DNA of 8,229 bases from Luminiphilus sp. GTDB lineage: Bacteria > Pseudomonadota > Gammaproteobacteria > Pseudomonadales > Halieaceae. Made by a program: the position numbers and the translations under genes. Location of the stretch: assembly GCA_022425845.1 (NCBI GenBank), contig JAKMEU010000090.1:1-8229 (forward strand). Direction: 5' to 3'. Below are positions 1 to 7,100 of this stretch, piece after piece. The notes beneath the pieces were generated by a model. That model saw only the letters and a list, made by a program, of their open reading frames with translations. It did not search any database and was not told the DNA's origin. Position 1 is the first letter of the stretch. Each line of letters starts with the position of its first letter.

Positions 1-591
1 CCCTACACCATCGATTCGATGATATCGCGGACCCTCAAGCGCTCGGTAAAAATCAACCAGGGGTCGGGTTTGCTGCTGATAGACATCCAAGCGCTTTCGA
101 ACCGTCTCCTCTTTGTCGTCATCGCGCTGCACCAGCGACTCGCCAGTGAGGTCGTCCTGCCCTTCAACTGAAGGCGGGTTATGCACGATGTGATAGATAC
201 GTCCACTCGCCGGATGCACCCGACGACCGCTTAGACGCCCAACGATTTCTTCATCATCAACTGCGATTTCGATCACATGATCGACTGGAATACTCGCGTC
301 GACCATGGCCTGAGCCTGGGGAATTGTTCTGGGAAAACCATCAAACAAGCATCCTCCCTCACAGTCAGGTTGAGCGAGACGGTCTTTAACTAAACCAATA
401 ATGAGCTCATCAGATACCAGGCCACCGGCATCCATAATACGCTTTGCCTGTAGGCCCAATTCGCTTCCCTCCGCGACCGCGGCTCGGAGCATGTCACCCG
501 TAGAAATCTGCGGGATACTAAATTGCTCGCAGAGAAACTGTGCCTGCGTTCCCTTTCCAGCACCCGGTGCGCCGAGGAGAATAATTCGCAT
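1..591 (-). CDS. adk: Adenylate kinase, 3' end cut off by the window edge
   Basis: Adenylate kinase is a cytoplasmic enzyme that catalyses ATP + AMP = 2 ADP and sets the cell's adenylate energy balance. The visible 197 residues start at an ATG and run off the left edge. By comparison with the E. coli enzyme (214 residues) about 20 C-terminal residues are missing. The N-terminus has the P-loop GAPGAGKGT (residues 8-16), followed by the AMP-binding segment STGDMLRA and the FDGFPRT motif. The LID segment GRRVHPASGRIYH has no zinc-binding cysteines, as in other gram-negative long-form enzymes. The EETVRKRL and YHRIDG segments also match the family. A purine-rich Shine-Dalgarno stretch (AGAAGGGAAG, 597-606) precedes the start. 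The gene follows mazG after a 118-base gap, so it may have its own promoter or be read through from mazG. Confidence 0.97.
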   Translation of the reverse strand, partial: MRIILLGAPGAGKGTQAQFLCEQFSIPQISTGDMLRAAVAEGSELGLQAKRIMDAGGLVSDELIIGLVKDRLAQPDCEGGCLFDGFPRTIPQAQAMVDASIPVDHVIEIAVDDEEIVGRLSGRRVHPASGRIYHIVHNPPSVEGQDDLTGESLVQRDDDKEETVRKRLDVYQQQTRPLVDFYRALEGPRYHRIDGVG

Positions 592-596
592 GGGGA

Positions 597-606
597 CTTC
601 CCTTCT
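597..606 (-). promoter_or_regulatory. Shine-Dalgarno site of adk
   Basis: The purine run AGAAGGGAAG on the minus strand lies 5 bases upstream of the adk ATG; its GAAGG core is 9 bases upstream. It supports the chosen start, which also gives the standard adenylate kinase N-terminus MRIILLGAPGAGKG. Confidence 0.6.
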
Positions 607-632
607 GTTGAACTTCTAGTCTATATCTCCGA

Positions 633-650
633 CGGTCGCCCCCACGACCG
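633..650 (-). other. GC-rich hairpin upstream of adk
   Basis: Two perfect 6-base inverted arms, CGGTCG and CGACCG, flank a 6-base loop. No U-run follows on either strand, so this does not look like a classical intrinsic terminator. On the minus strand it would lie about 40 bases upstream of the adk start, in the leader if adk is read from further upstream. It could be a weak attenuator, an mRNA-stability element or chance in GC-rich DNA. Confidence 0.35.
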
Positions 651-709
651 CCTTCCCTACCCACGCAGGGAGCGCCAGAATTACACAGGCAGGAGATGGG
701 ATACAAGCG

Positions 710-1546
710 CTAATCCGCGGTTTTGGCCTGCACCCAGCGAGACTCCAACTGCTCGCTGGACTCCTCATCCAAGGAGACACCCGACTGAGAGGCTGCGTCT
801 TCCATTTTATTGAACCGCGTTTCAAATTTGTCATTAGCCTGCCTGAGCACCGACTCCGCATCCAATCCCAGATGTCGGGCCACGTTAACCAGGCTAAACA
901 TCACGTCGCCCAACTCCTCCCTGATATTGTCCCCAGCGCCTACAGTGAGGGCCTGCCTGAATTCCGCCAACTCCTCGTCAAGCTTTTCCATCACCCCATC
1001 GACACTCTGCCAATCAAACCCCACGTTCGAGGCGCGTTTCTGCAACTTCTGGGCGCGAGGCAGTGCAGGTAGCGCCCTCGGGATATCATCAAGAATCCTT
1101 GTAACCGTGTCCGCGCGACCCGCGCGCTCCTCACGCTTAATTGCTTCCCAGTTTGCCTTGACCTCGTCGGTAGAGATCTCCCTGGCAACATATCCCTCGA
1201 TGTCGCCATCAGCGAAAACATGGGGATGTCGGCGCAGCAACTTTCGAGCGATGCCATCCACCACTGAATCAAAGTCGAAAGCCTCTATTTCCCGACCCAA
1301 CTGGCTGTAAAAAACGACCTGAAACAGCACATCCCCCAATTCGTCGGCAATGTGGGGCAGGTTGTCCTGTTCGATTGCATCGGCAAGTTCGTAACATTCC
1401 TCAAGGGTGTAGGGCGCAATACTCCTAAAGTCCTGCTTACGGTCCCAGGGACAGCCAAATTCAGGATCGCGAAGCCGCTCCATAATGCGCAGCAGTTCGT
1501 CGACCGTGTATTGCCTGTCGGGGGCAACGCCTCTCATGTCAGTCAC
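710..1546 (-). CDS. mazG: MazG nucleoside triphosphate pyrophosphohydrolase
   Basis: MazG hydrolyses nucleoside triphosphates to monophosphates and pyrophosphate. In E. coli it also lowers (p)ppGpp and tempers the effect of the MazEF toxin system. The 278 residues (E. coli: 263) carry two tandem MazG domains. The N-terminal one has CPWDRKQ (32-38), EECYE (49-53) and DELGD (68-72). The C-terminal one, thought to hold the main activity in E. coli, has LDEELAE (189-195) and REELGD (209-214). The linker motifs RRHPHVFAD and LPRAQKLQKRASNVGFDW are typical of the E. coli type. The start is a GTG at 1546 whose bases overlap the relA TGA (GTGA, 1543-1546), with AGGA 10 bases upstream; an ATG three codons later (1537) is the alternative. 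No mazE or mazF is present, so the name reflects homology and not a toxin locus. Confidence 0.96.
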   Translation of the reverse strand: MTDMRGVAPDRQYTVDELLRIMERLRDPEFGCPWDRKQDFRSIAPYTLEECYELADAIEQDNLPHIADELGDVLFQVVFYSQLGREIEAFDFDSVVDGIARKLLRRHPHVFADGDIEGYVAREISTDEVKANWEAIKREERAGRADTVTRILDDIPRALPALPRAQKLQKRASNVGFDWQSVDGVMEKLDEELAEFRQALTVGAGDNIREELGDVMFSLVNVARHLGLDAESVLRQANDKFETRFNKMEDAASQSGVSLDEESSEQLESRWVQAKTAD

Positions 1547-3780
1547 TGTAGAACGATCCTGCGCGCCAGCATGACATTGTCCAACTGGTTCAATTTTTCC
1601 AACACCTCTATCAGCAGATCTATTGAAGCAACTTCTGCACGCAACTTCATATGCGCCGTATTGTCATCGGGATTACTCAGGGTATTTATCGCCGTAACAT
1701 TGACCGAAGCTCTCGCCATAACGGAGGTTACGTCGGCCAACAAGCCTTGCCGATCATAGGCTGTCAGCTCGATATCCACGGGGAATCGATCCCCTTCAGC
1801 CTCTCCCCAACCTACAGCAATAATGCGTTCCGGGTGCTCAGTATGCAGCGTCAGCAGCCGGGCACAATCTGCGCGATGAACCGTCACACCCCTCGATCGG
1901 GTGATGTAACCCTCGATAGCGTCGCCCGGAACGGGCATACAGCAACGAGCGAACTGGGTCAGCAAATTCCCCACGCCGTCGACCTGAACGGCGCCAGAGC
2001 TGGCAGGTCGCTCGGGGTGGATAATCCACTCCGGCTGCTCACTATCGCCCGCATGGGTCATCGTCCGCGCGACCCGCAGCACCTGCTGCGACGTCAATTC
2101 ACCGGCGCCAACGGCGGCAAACATATCGTCCACCGTTTTCTGACCCAACTCGCTCGCCATGGCCTTGTAGTCAAGAGATGTCAAAGCCAGCCGGCCACAC
2201 TCCCGTTCAACAAGGGATCGCCCTGCCGCCACATTGTCCTCCCTGTTCTGCAGCTTGAACCATTGCTGCACCCGGGATCTCGCCCGCGAGGTTCGCAGGT
2301 ATCCCGCTGAGGACATCAGCCAATCCCGCCGCGGCTGTGCCGCGTTTCCTGTCAGGATTTCAACGCGCTCACCCGTGCCGAGGCTGTACGTCAAGGGCAC
2401 CAGCGTGCCGTTGACACGCGCTCCCCGACAGCGATGCCCCACCTCCGTATGCACGTGATAGGCAAAATCGAGGGGAGTGGCACCCTGCACCAGGCTGACA
2501 ACATCACCCTTGGGCGTAAATACGTAAACGCGGTCCTGCGCCGAATCGAAACTGAACTGCTCGGCGATCACATCGTCATCGCCTACGGTTTCATGCCACT
2601 CCAGAACTTGTCGGAGCCAACTCAGTTTTTGCTCATAGGTGTCCGGGCCAACACCCTGTGAATCGCTGCCCTTATACCGCCAGTGCGCACAGACGCCCAA
2701 CTCGGCCTCCTCATGCATCGCTTCAGTACGAATCTGAACTTCAAGGATCTTGCCCTCAGGACCGATGACCGCCGTATGCAGGGACCGGTAGCCATTTTCC
2801 TTGGGGCTGGCGATATAGTCGTCGAATTCGTTGGGGATATTCCGCCACATGCCGTGAACAACACCCAGCGTCTGGTAACAGGCAGCGACGTCCGGCACGA
2901 GAATGCGTACCGCCCTGATATCGTGCACTTGGGAAAAGCCAATCCCCTTGCGCTGCATTTTCCGCCAAATGCTGTAGATGTGTTTCGCACGACCGGTAAT
3001 CTCAAAAGACAGCCCCGATTGGGTCAGGGCTTGACTCAGCTCACTTCTGACACGGCCTATAAATCGGTCCCTGTCGCGACGACGTCCGTCCAGCAATCCA
3101 GCGATCCTGTGGTAGGCCTCGCCGTTCGTGTAGCGAAAGGACAGATCCTCAAGCTCCCATTTCAGATGCCCAATACCCAGGCGATGGGCCAGCGGCGCAT
3201 AGACGTTGAAAACCTCTCCTGCGATACGTTCCTGCCTTGATTCGTCTGCCCCCTTAAGCACGCGCATCGCGACTGTTCGTTCTGCGAGCTTGATCAGCGC
3301 CACACGAACGTCATCAACCATAGCCACCAGCATGCGGCGAATATTGACGTTGGGCGCCATGGATTGCCCCAGCACCGGCGCATCGCTGACATCGGTCAGG
3401 TCACTGACCGCAGCCATACGCAACACGCCATCGAGCAGGCTGGCCACCTTATCTCCAAACCGCCTACGAACGGTTTCAACATTGACGACCTGCTGGCGAA
3501 CGGAGCGGTAAAGCAGACCTGCGATCAACGCGTCTGTCCCCAGACGTAATTCCGCTAGAATCTGGACGATCTCCAGTCCGACGGCCACCGGGTTCGCCTC
3601 TCCCGCCCAATCAAGGGTCGTAAGCGTAGGCCCCGTATTTTCGTCTCGCAGAAGATCGCTGGCATCGAGCAGGCGATTCCGCTCATCGAGATCAAGGGCA
3701 ACCGGCAGGTCATCCAGCCAACCTGCCATGCCCTCTCTATCCAGCGAGGTCGTTTCGGGCAGCGCCCTTACCTTAACCAA
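1543..3780 (-). CDS. relA: RelA, ribosome-associated (p)ppGpp synthetase
   Basis: RelA transfers pyrophosphate from ATP to GDP or GTP when an uncharged tRNA sits in the ribosomal A site, which starts the stringent response. The 745 residues nearly equal E. coli RelA (744). The N-terminal hydrolase-like domain is degenerate: the HD pair of SpoT/Rel is replaced by Tyr91-Arg92 in AGLLYR. The synthetase domain has GRAKHIYSIWRKM (263-275), DIRAVRI (287-293) and GYRSLHTAV (330-338). It carries the acidic EFDD motif (318-321) of synthetase-only RelA, where bifunctional enzymes have RxKD. A TGS domain (about 416-478), a Cys/His-rich region (CC 613-614, His635, Cys639) and a C-terminal ACT domain (about 667-745) follow. 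The start is TTG, because MVKVR aligns with MVAVR of E. coli RelA and no ATG fits. It begins 12 bases after the cysM stop and overlaps mazG by 4. Confidence 0.97.
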   Translation of the reverse strand: MVKVRALPETTSLDREGMAGWLDDLPVALDLDERNRLLDASDLLRDENTGPTLTTLDWAGEANPVAVGLEIVQILAELRLGTDALIAGLLYRSVRQQVVNVETVRRRFGDKVASLLDGVLRMAAVSDLTDVSDAPVLGQSMAPNVNIRRMLVAMVDDVRVALIKLAERTVAMRVLKGADESRQERIAGEVFNVYAPLAHRLGIGHLKWELEDLSFRYTNGEAYHRIAGLLDGRRRDRDRFIGRVRSELSQALTQSGLSFEITGRAKHIYSIWRKMQRKGIGFSQVHDIRAVRILVPDVAACYQTLGVVHGMWRNIPNEFDDYIASPKENGYRSLHTAVIGPEGKILEVQIRTEAMHEEAELGVCAHWRYKGSDSQGVGPDTYEQKLSWLRQVLEWHETVGDDDVIAEQFSFDSAQDRVYVFTPKGDVVSLVQGATPLDFAYHVHTEVGHRCRGARVNGTLVPLTYSLGTGERVEILTGNAAQPRRDWLMSSAGYLRTSRARSRVQQWFKLQNREDNVAAGRSLVERECGRLALTSLDYKAMASELGQKTVDDMFAAVGAGELTSQQVLRVARTMTHAGDSEQPEWIIHPERPASSGAVQVDGVGNLLTQFARCCMPVPGDAIEGYITRSRGVTVHRADCARLLTLHTEHPERIIAVGWGEAEGDRFPVDIELTAYDRQGLLADVTSVMARASVNVTAINTLSNPDDNTAHMKLRAEVASIDLLIEVLEKLNQLDNVMLARRIVLQ

Positions 3781-3792
3781 AACCAGATCCCA

Positions 3793-4698
3793 TCAGCTGC
3801 CGTAAACACCCGTCGACACATAGCGGTCCCCGCGATCACAGATGATTGCAACTATGGTGGCACCCTCGACTTCTCGACTTATCTGCAGCGCAGCACTGAT
3901 CGACCCACCGGAGGAAACACCGGCAAATATGCCCTCTTCCACCGCCAGTCTGCGCATCATGGATTCAGAGGCGTCCTGGGATATATCGATAATGCGATCC
4001 ACTTTCGCCGCCTCAAAAATACTGGGTCTATAGGCTTCAGGCCAACGCCTGATACCCGGGATTTGCGACCCATCCTGAGGCTGTAAGCCGATAATCTGAA
4101 TGTCAGGATTTTTTTCCTTCAGGTAGGCGGAAACTCCCATAATCGTTCCCGTCGTCCCCATTGAGCTCACAAAATGAGAGACGGTTCCCTGCGTCTGCCG
4201 CCAAATTTCTGGGCCTGTGCCCTGATAATGCGCCAAGGGGTTGTCGGGGTTGCCAAACTGGTTCAACACCTTCCCCTCCCCGCGCTGCTCCATTGCCAGG
4301 GCAAGGTCTCTCGCGCCCTCCATTCCCTCTTCCTGACTGACTTCAATCAACTCAGCCCCATAAGCAGCCATGGCCAGTTTTCGCTCCGTGCTCATGTGGG
4401 CGGGCATAATCAACCGCAGGCGATAACCCCGTATCGCAGCTGCCATAGCGAGTGCAATGCCGGTATTACCGCTGGTCGCCTCAATGAGCGTGTCATCGGG
4501 TCCGATCTCACCGCGCTTTTCAGCTTCGGCGATCATGCTGATAGCCGGGCGGTCTTTGACAGAGCCCGCCGGATTATTGCCTTCGAGCTTGCAAAGCACC
4601 TGATTGCTGGTGGTGCCCGGCAACCGCTGTAAGCGCACCAGGGGTGTCTCACCAATGACGCTTTCGATGGTGGGGTACTGGATATCGGAACCTTTCAT
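3793..4698 (-). CDS. cysM: Cysteine synthase B (O-acetylserine sulfhydrylase B)
   Basis: This is a PLP-dependent cytoplasmic enzyme that makes cysteine from O-acetylserine and sulfide. CysM-type enzymes also accept thiosulfate, giving S-sulfocysteine. The 301 residues (E. coli: 303) include the PLP lysine in AGSVKDR (Lys48), the substrate-binding loop TSGNTG (75-80), the phosphate-binding GTTGT (181-185) and SSGGS (262-266). GIRRWPEAY and AIICDRGDRY (Cys287) are typical of CysM; CysK has a serine at the place of that cysteine. The protein ends just after STGVYG, without the short E. coli tail. The ATG at 4698 has a GAGAGA Shine-Dalgarno-like run just upstream. It lies 46 bases after recO behind a likely promoter, and leads the relA and mazG genes. 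Regulation of this group by sulfur supply is not evident from the sequence. Confidence 0.96.
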   Translation of the reverse strand: MKGSDIQYPTIESVIGETPLVRLQRLPGTTSNQVLCKLEGNNPAGSVKDRPAISMIAEAEKRGEIGPDDTLIEATSGNTGIALAMAAAIRGYRLRLIMPAHMSTERKLAMAAYGAELIEVSQEEGMEGARDLALAMEQRGEGKVLNQFGNPDNPLAHYQGTGPEIWRQTQGTVSHFVSSMGTTGTIMGVSAYLKEKNPDIQIIGLQPQDGSQIPGIRRWPEAYRPSIFEAAKVDRIIDISQDASESMMRRLAVEEGIFAGVSSGGSISAALQISREVEGATIVAIICDRGDRYVSTGVYGS

Positions 4699-4719
4699 AG
4701 TCTCTCGGCTGGGTGCGGG

Positions 4720-4748
4720 AGTATAGCGGGAGAACTTGCCGTGATCAC
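4720..4748 (-). promoter_or_regulatory. Putative sigma70 promoter for cysM-relA-mazG
   Basis: On the minus strand a -10 hexamer TATACT (4720-4725, 5 of 6 consensus) follows a weak -35, GTGATC (4743-4748, 3 of 6), at 17-base spacing. It would start a leader of only about 15 bases before the cysM ATG. The -10 lies in the recO-cysM gap, while the -35 overlaps the recO stop. This is a prediction from base matches only. Confidence 0.45.
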
Positions 4749-4749
4749 G
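4740..4749. promoter_or_regulatory. Perfect 10-bp palindrome, possible operator
   Basis: CGTGATCACG is a perfect palindrome that covers the predicted -35 element of the cysM promoter and includes the recO TGA. Its position would suit a repressor or activator. A 10-bp palindrome can arise by chance and I do not recognise the regulator. Confidence 0.3.
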
Positions 4750-5512
4750 ACGATGACACTACCGTTTCCGGCGGTGAATCAGGCCGGCGAAAGGCTTTGA
4801 GCAACTCCCTGCTTTTAAGGGGCCGTTCTCCCAACTGCTGCTGGAGGGCTCGCCGGGTGACCGATTTGACAACTTTTCTATTGGCTGCGGCCAGGCCATC
4901 CCCATTGAATAACCAGTCTGCGATATTGAGCAGTTGCTCACCGGCCACATCGTCAACGCCTTCCCGGGTCTCATTTGAAAATACCCGGGCCAGAAACCCC
5001 CGCTCGGGATCATAGCGGTAGCGCACCGTTGCCTCGATCGCACAATCACTTGCGTCAACATCAAACCGCACCCCGTAACCCAGCTCTTCAAGCAGGTGAA
5101 GCTCAAAATAGCGCAGTGCCAATTCGGCGTCCTCGGAGGCTGCCAGCGCCTCAAGCGTTACGCCGTAAAGTGCAAACAGTTGGGGATAGGACTCGAACCG
5201 CGGCAACAGGCGAACCAACAACTCATTGAGATAAAGGCCGGTAAAAATATGCTCCCCGGCCAAGTCTACGCCGGGGCCAGTCGCCTCGGCTCGCCGCAGT
5301 GATTTCAACTCGCCGCGACCACCGTGGGCAACCAGAACCGGAAGAAAAAGCTGCAGCACCCCGGCATGACTGCCTCCTCTCGCCTTTCGCCTCGCCCCGC
5401 GGACTACAGCGGAAAAGCGTCCCGACTGTAAACCGAGGAAATCCGCAAGAAAGCCGCCGTCTCCGTAGTCCCGTCGATGCAACAGCCATGCAGGTTCCAG
5501 TGGGTTTGCCAT
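4745..5512 (-). CDS. recO: DNA repair protein RecO
   Basis: RecO works with RecR (and RecF) to load RecA onto SSB-coated single-stranded DNA, and it can anneal complementary strands. The 255 residues (E. coli: 242) start MANPLEPAWLLHRRDYGDGG, the usual opening of the N-terminal OB-fold (about 1-80), which includes the VVRGARRK basic stretch (36-43). A helical domain follows, with TGLYLNELLVRLLPR (91-105) and ALRYFELHLLEELGYG (132-147), both family hallmarks. There is one cysteine (Cys157), so the zinc finger found in some RecO proteins is absent, as in E. coli. The start is an ATG 3 bases after the era TAG. No strong Shine-Dalgarno is visible at normal distance, so translational coupling with era is likely. 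The usual downstream neighbour pdxJ is missing; cysM follows instead. Confidence 0.95.
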   Translation of the reverse strand: MANPLEPAWLLHRRDYGDGGFLADFLGLQSGRFSAVVRGARRKARGGSHAGVLQLFLPVLVAHGGRGELKSLRRAEATGPGVDLAGEHIFTGLYLNELLVRLLPRFESYPQLFALYGVTLEALAASEDAELALRYFELHLLEELGYGVRFDVDASDCAIEATVRYRYDPERGFLARVFSNETREGVDDVAGEQLLNIADWLFNGDGLAAANRKVVKSVTRRALQQQLGERPLKSRELLKAFRRPDSPPETVVSSS

Positions 5513-5515
5513 GGG

Positions 5516-6418
5516 CTAGCTTCGATCCTCAAACCCCAGGCTCCTGAGGGCTCGGTCATCATCAGACCAACCGGATTTAACCTTTACCCAGAGTTTCAGC
5601 ATGACCTTGCTCGAAAATGCCTGCTCCATGTCCTTGCGCGCTTCCGTACCGATTGATCTGAGGCGACTGCCGTTCTTGCCGATCAGGATTTTTTTCTGTC
5701 CGTCGCGCTCAACGTATATCAGCGCATCGATACGGAGAATTTTGCCGTCACGTTTGAATCCTTCGATTTCAACGGCCGTGGTGTAGGGAATTTCGTCGCC
5801 TAGCTGTCGCACAATTTTTTCGCGCACCAATTCCGACGCCAGAAAACGCTCCGACCGATCAGTGATTTGATCCTCCGGAAAGAAATGGGGCGCTTCCGGC
5901 ATTTTATCCCGAATGTAGGTGGCCAAGGCGCCCAGATTGGACTGTCGCAGCGCCGAGACAGGGAATATTCCATCAAAGCCCCGAGAGGCCTGCATGGATT
6001 CAGCCCAGGGCAAAAGAACCCCCTGGTCATCAAGGCGATCTATCTTATTCACCACCAGAGCGACGGGTGCCGAGGTATGCTGCAATTTCTCCATGACCAA
6101 GTCGTCTTCGCTTGTCCAGCGATCGCGATCAACGACAAATAACACCACATCCACATCGGCCAGGGCACTGCTGGCAGCTCGATTCATGTAGCGATTGATG
6201 GCCTTTCCCTGTTCCCGATGCATGCCCGGCGTGTCCACAAAGACCACCTGGTCACCGTCCTCGGTGAGAATGCCCATCACCTGATGACGTGTCGTCTGTG
6301 GCTTTCTGGAGGTGATGCTGATTTTTTGCCCCAACAAATAGTTCAGCAAGGTGGACTTGCCGACATTTGGGCGGCCGACAATCGCGGCAAAACCGCACCG
6401 CTGGGGTTGCTTATCCAT
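5516..6418 (-). CDS. era: GTPase Era
   Basis: Era is an essential GTPase that binds the 3' end of 16S rRNA and acts as a checkpoint in 30S subunit maturation. The 300 residues (E. coli: 301) show G1 GRPNVGKS (15-22), switch region SRKPQTTRH (37-45), G3 DTPG (62-65), G4 NKID (124-127) and G5 SAL (155-157). The C-terminal KH domain follows, with RNA-binding loop GKNG (247-250), and the protein ends KSGWSDDDRALRSLGF as usual. I chose the ATG at 6418 because MDKQPQRCGFAAIVG aligns with the E. coli start. A TTG at 6439 would add seven residues and has an AGAGG about 10 bases upstream, so it is not excluded. The gene overlaps rnc by 8 bases and ends 3 bases before recO. Confidence 0.97.
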   Translation of the reverse strand: MDKQPQRCGFAAIVGRPNVGKSTLLNYLLGQKISITSRKPQTTRHQVMGILTEDGDQVVFVDTPGMHREQGKAINRYMNRAASSALADVDVVLFVVDRDRWTSEDDLVMEKLQHTSAPVALVVNKIDRLDDQGVLLPWAESMQASRGFDGIFPVSALRQSNLGALATYIRDKMPEAPHFFPEDQITDRSERFLASELVREKIVRQLGDEIPYTTAVEIEGFKRDGKILRIDALIYVERDGQKKILIGKNGSRLRSIGTEARKDMEQAFSSKVMLKLWVKVKSGWSDDDRALRSLGFEDRS

Positions 6419-7100
6419 CTTGCAATGCTGCCAGGGCAAGCGTCGCCGCCTCTTGCTCGGCGTGGCGCCGACTGGAGCCCCGCCCTACACAAGCGGAACC
6501 CAAACCTTCAGCATGGCAAGCCACCTCAAATTGCTGCGCATGATCGGGACCAAGAACCTCTCTCAGTTCATAGCTGGGTAGGGCTGCGTTGCGGGCCTGT
6601 AACCATTCCTGCAAGCGAGTCTTACTGTCTTTCTCGTCATCGAGCTCTACTGTGTTTAACCCTTCATCGAACCAGGCCAACACCACTGAAGCGGCTGTCA
6701 TATACCCTGCGTCAAGCAACACCGCTCCCGCGACCGCCTCCACAGTATCGGCAAGAATTCCATCCCGATGGCGACCCCCACTCTTACGCTCCCCAGCCCC
6801 CAGCACCAAACACTCTGCCAACGCCAGTGACCGGCCCAGGGAAGCGAGAAATGTTCCACGCACCAGCTTGGATCGGAGCCGGGTGAGCTGACCTTCCGAA
6901 GCATCGGGGAAACGCTCAAAAAGTTGTGCTGCAACCACGTGATTGACCAGTGAATCTCCCAGGAACTCCAAGCGCTCGTTGTTGTCACGACCAGCGCTGC
7001 GGTGGGTCAGGGCCTGCCTTAACAGGTGGTGGTCTTCAAAGCGGTGGCCGATTCTGGACTCAAGGGCCTGCCACTGGGGTGATACGGTGGCGGCCTTCAA
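6411..7100 (-). CDS. rnc: Ribonuclease III
   Basis: RNase III cleaves double-stranded RNA, processing the rRNA precursor and many mRNAs. The 229 residues (E. coli: 226) comprise a nuclease domain (about 7-150) and a double-stranded RNA-binding domain (about 158-226). The signature NERLEFLGDS (41-50) supplies Glu42, Glu45 and Asp49, and ILADTVEA (115-122) supplies Asp118 and Glu121, the metal-binding acidic residues. The binding domain shows KTRLQEWLQ and GRGSSRRHAEQEAA. The start is a TTG at 7100 that overlaps the upstream TGA (TTGA, 7097-7100). A GAAAGG Shine-Dalgarno 7 bases upstream and the length match support it, and there is no other in-frame start nearby. The gene overlaps era by 8 bases. 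No separate 5' leader exists here, unlike the self-cleaved rnc leader of E. coli. Confidence 0.97.
   Translation of the reverse strand: MKAATVSPQWQALESRIGHRFEDHHLLRQALTHRSAGRDNNERLEFLGDSLVNHVVAAQLFERFPDASEGQLTRLRSKLVRGTFLASLGRSLALAECLVLGAGERKSGGRHRDGILADTVEAVAGAVLLDAGYMTAASVVLAWFDEGLNTVELDDEKDSKTRLQEWLQARNAALPSYELREVLGPDHAQQFEVACHAEGLGSACVGRGSSRRHAEQEAATLALAALQDG

Larger units (their letters stand above)
592..709 (-). other. mazG-adk intergenic gap; no gene
   Basis: This 118-base gap is the longest non-coding stretch in the window. It holds the adk ribosome binding site, one GC-rich hairpin (633-650) and no recognisable gene. A weak promoter-like pair is visible on the minus strand: TTGTAT (701-706) and TGTAAT (680-685) with a short 15-base spacer. 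The TGTAAT matches the sigma70 -10 consensus at 5 of 6 bases, but the -35 and the spacing are poor. Whether adk has its own promoter cannot be decided from the sequence alone. Confidence 0.4.

Noticed and set aside
3..206. Small minus-strand open frame overlapping the adk end
   Set aside because: It is in a different frame from adk, whose conserved sequence continues unbroken through this stretch.
810..1310. Open frame of 166 codons on the plus strand opposite mazG
   Set aside because: Serine-rich shadow of the MazG coding strand; the minus-strand frame has clear MazG motifs.
1651..2310. Open frame of 219 codons on the plus strand opposite relA
   Set aside because: It lies wholly antisense to well-conserved relA sequence, has no recognisable motif, and such shadows are common in GC-rich DNA.
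2683..3240. Open frame of 185 codons on the plus strand opposite relA
   Set aside because: Antisense to the RelA synthetase domain, with no domain signature or ribosome binding site of note.
4110..4117. A-run in cysM (minus strand) as a slippage or programmed frameshift site
   Set aside because: The reading frame continues with full CysM homology on both sides, and no stimulatory structure or overlapping product is evident.
6218..6886. Open frame of 222 codons on the plus strand opposite era and rnc
   Set aside because: It crosses two conserved genes on the other strand, is rich in Pro, Arg and His in a low-complexity way and resembles no family.
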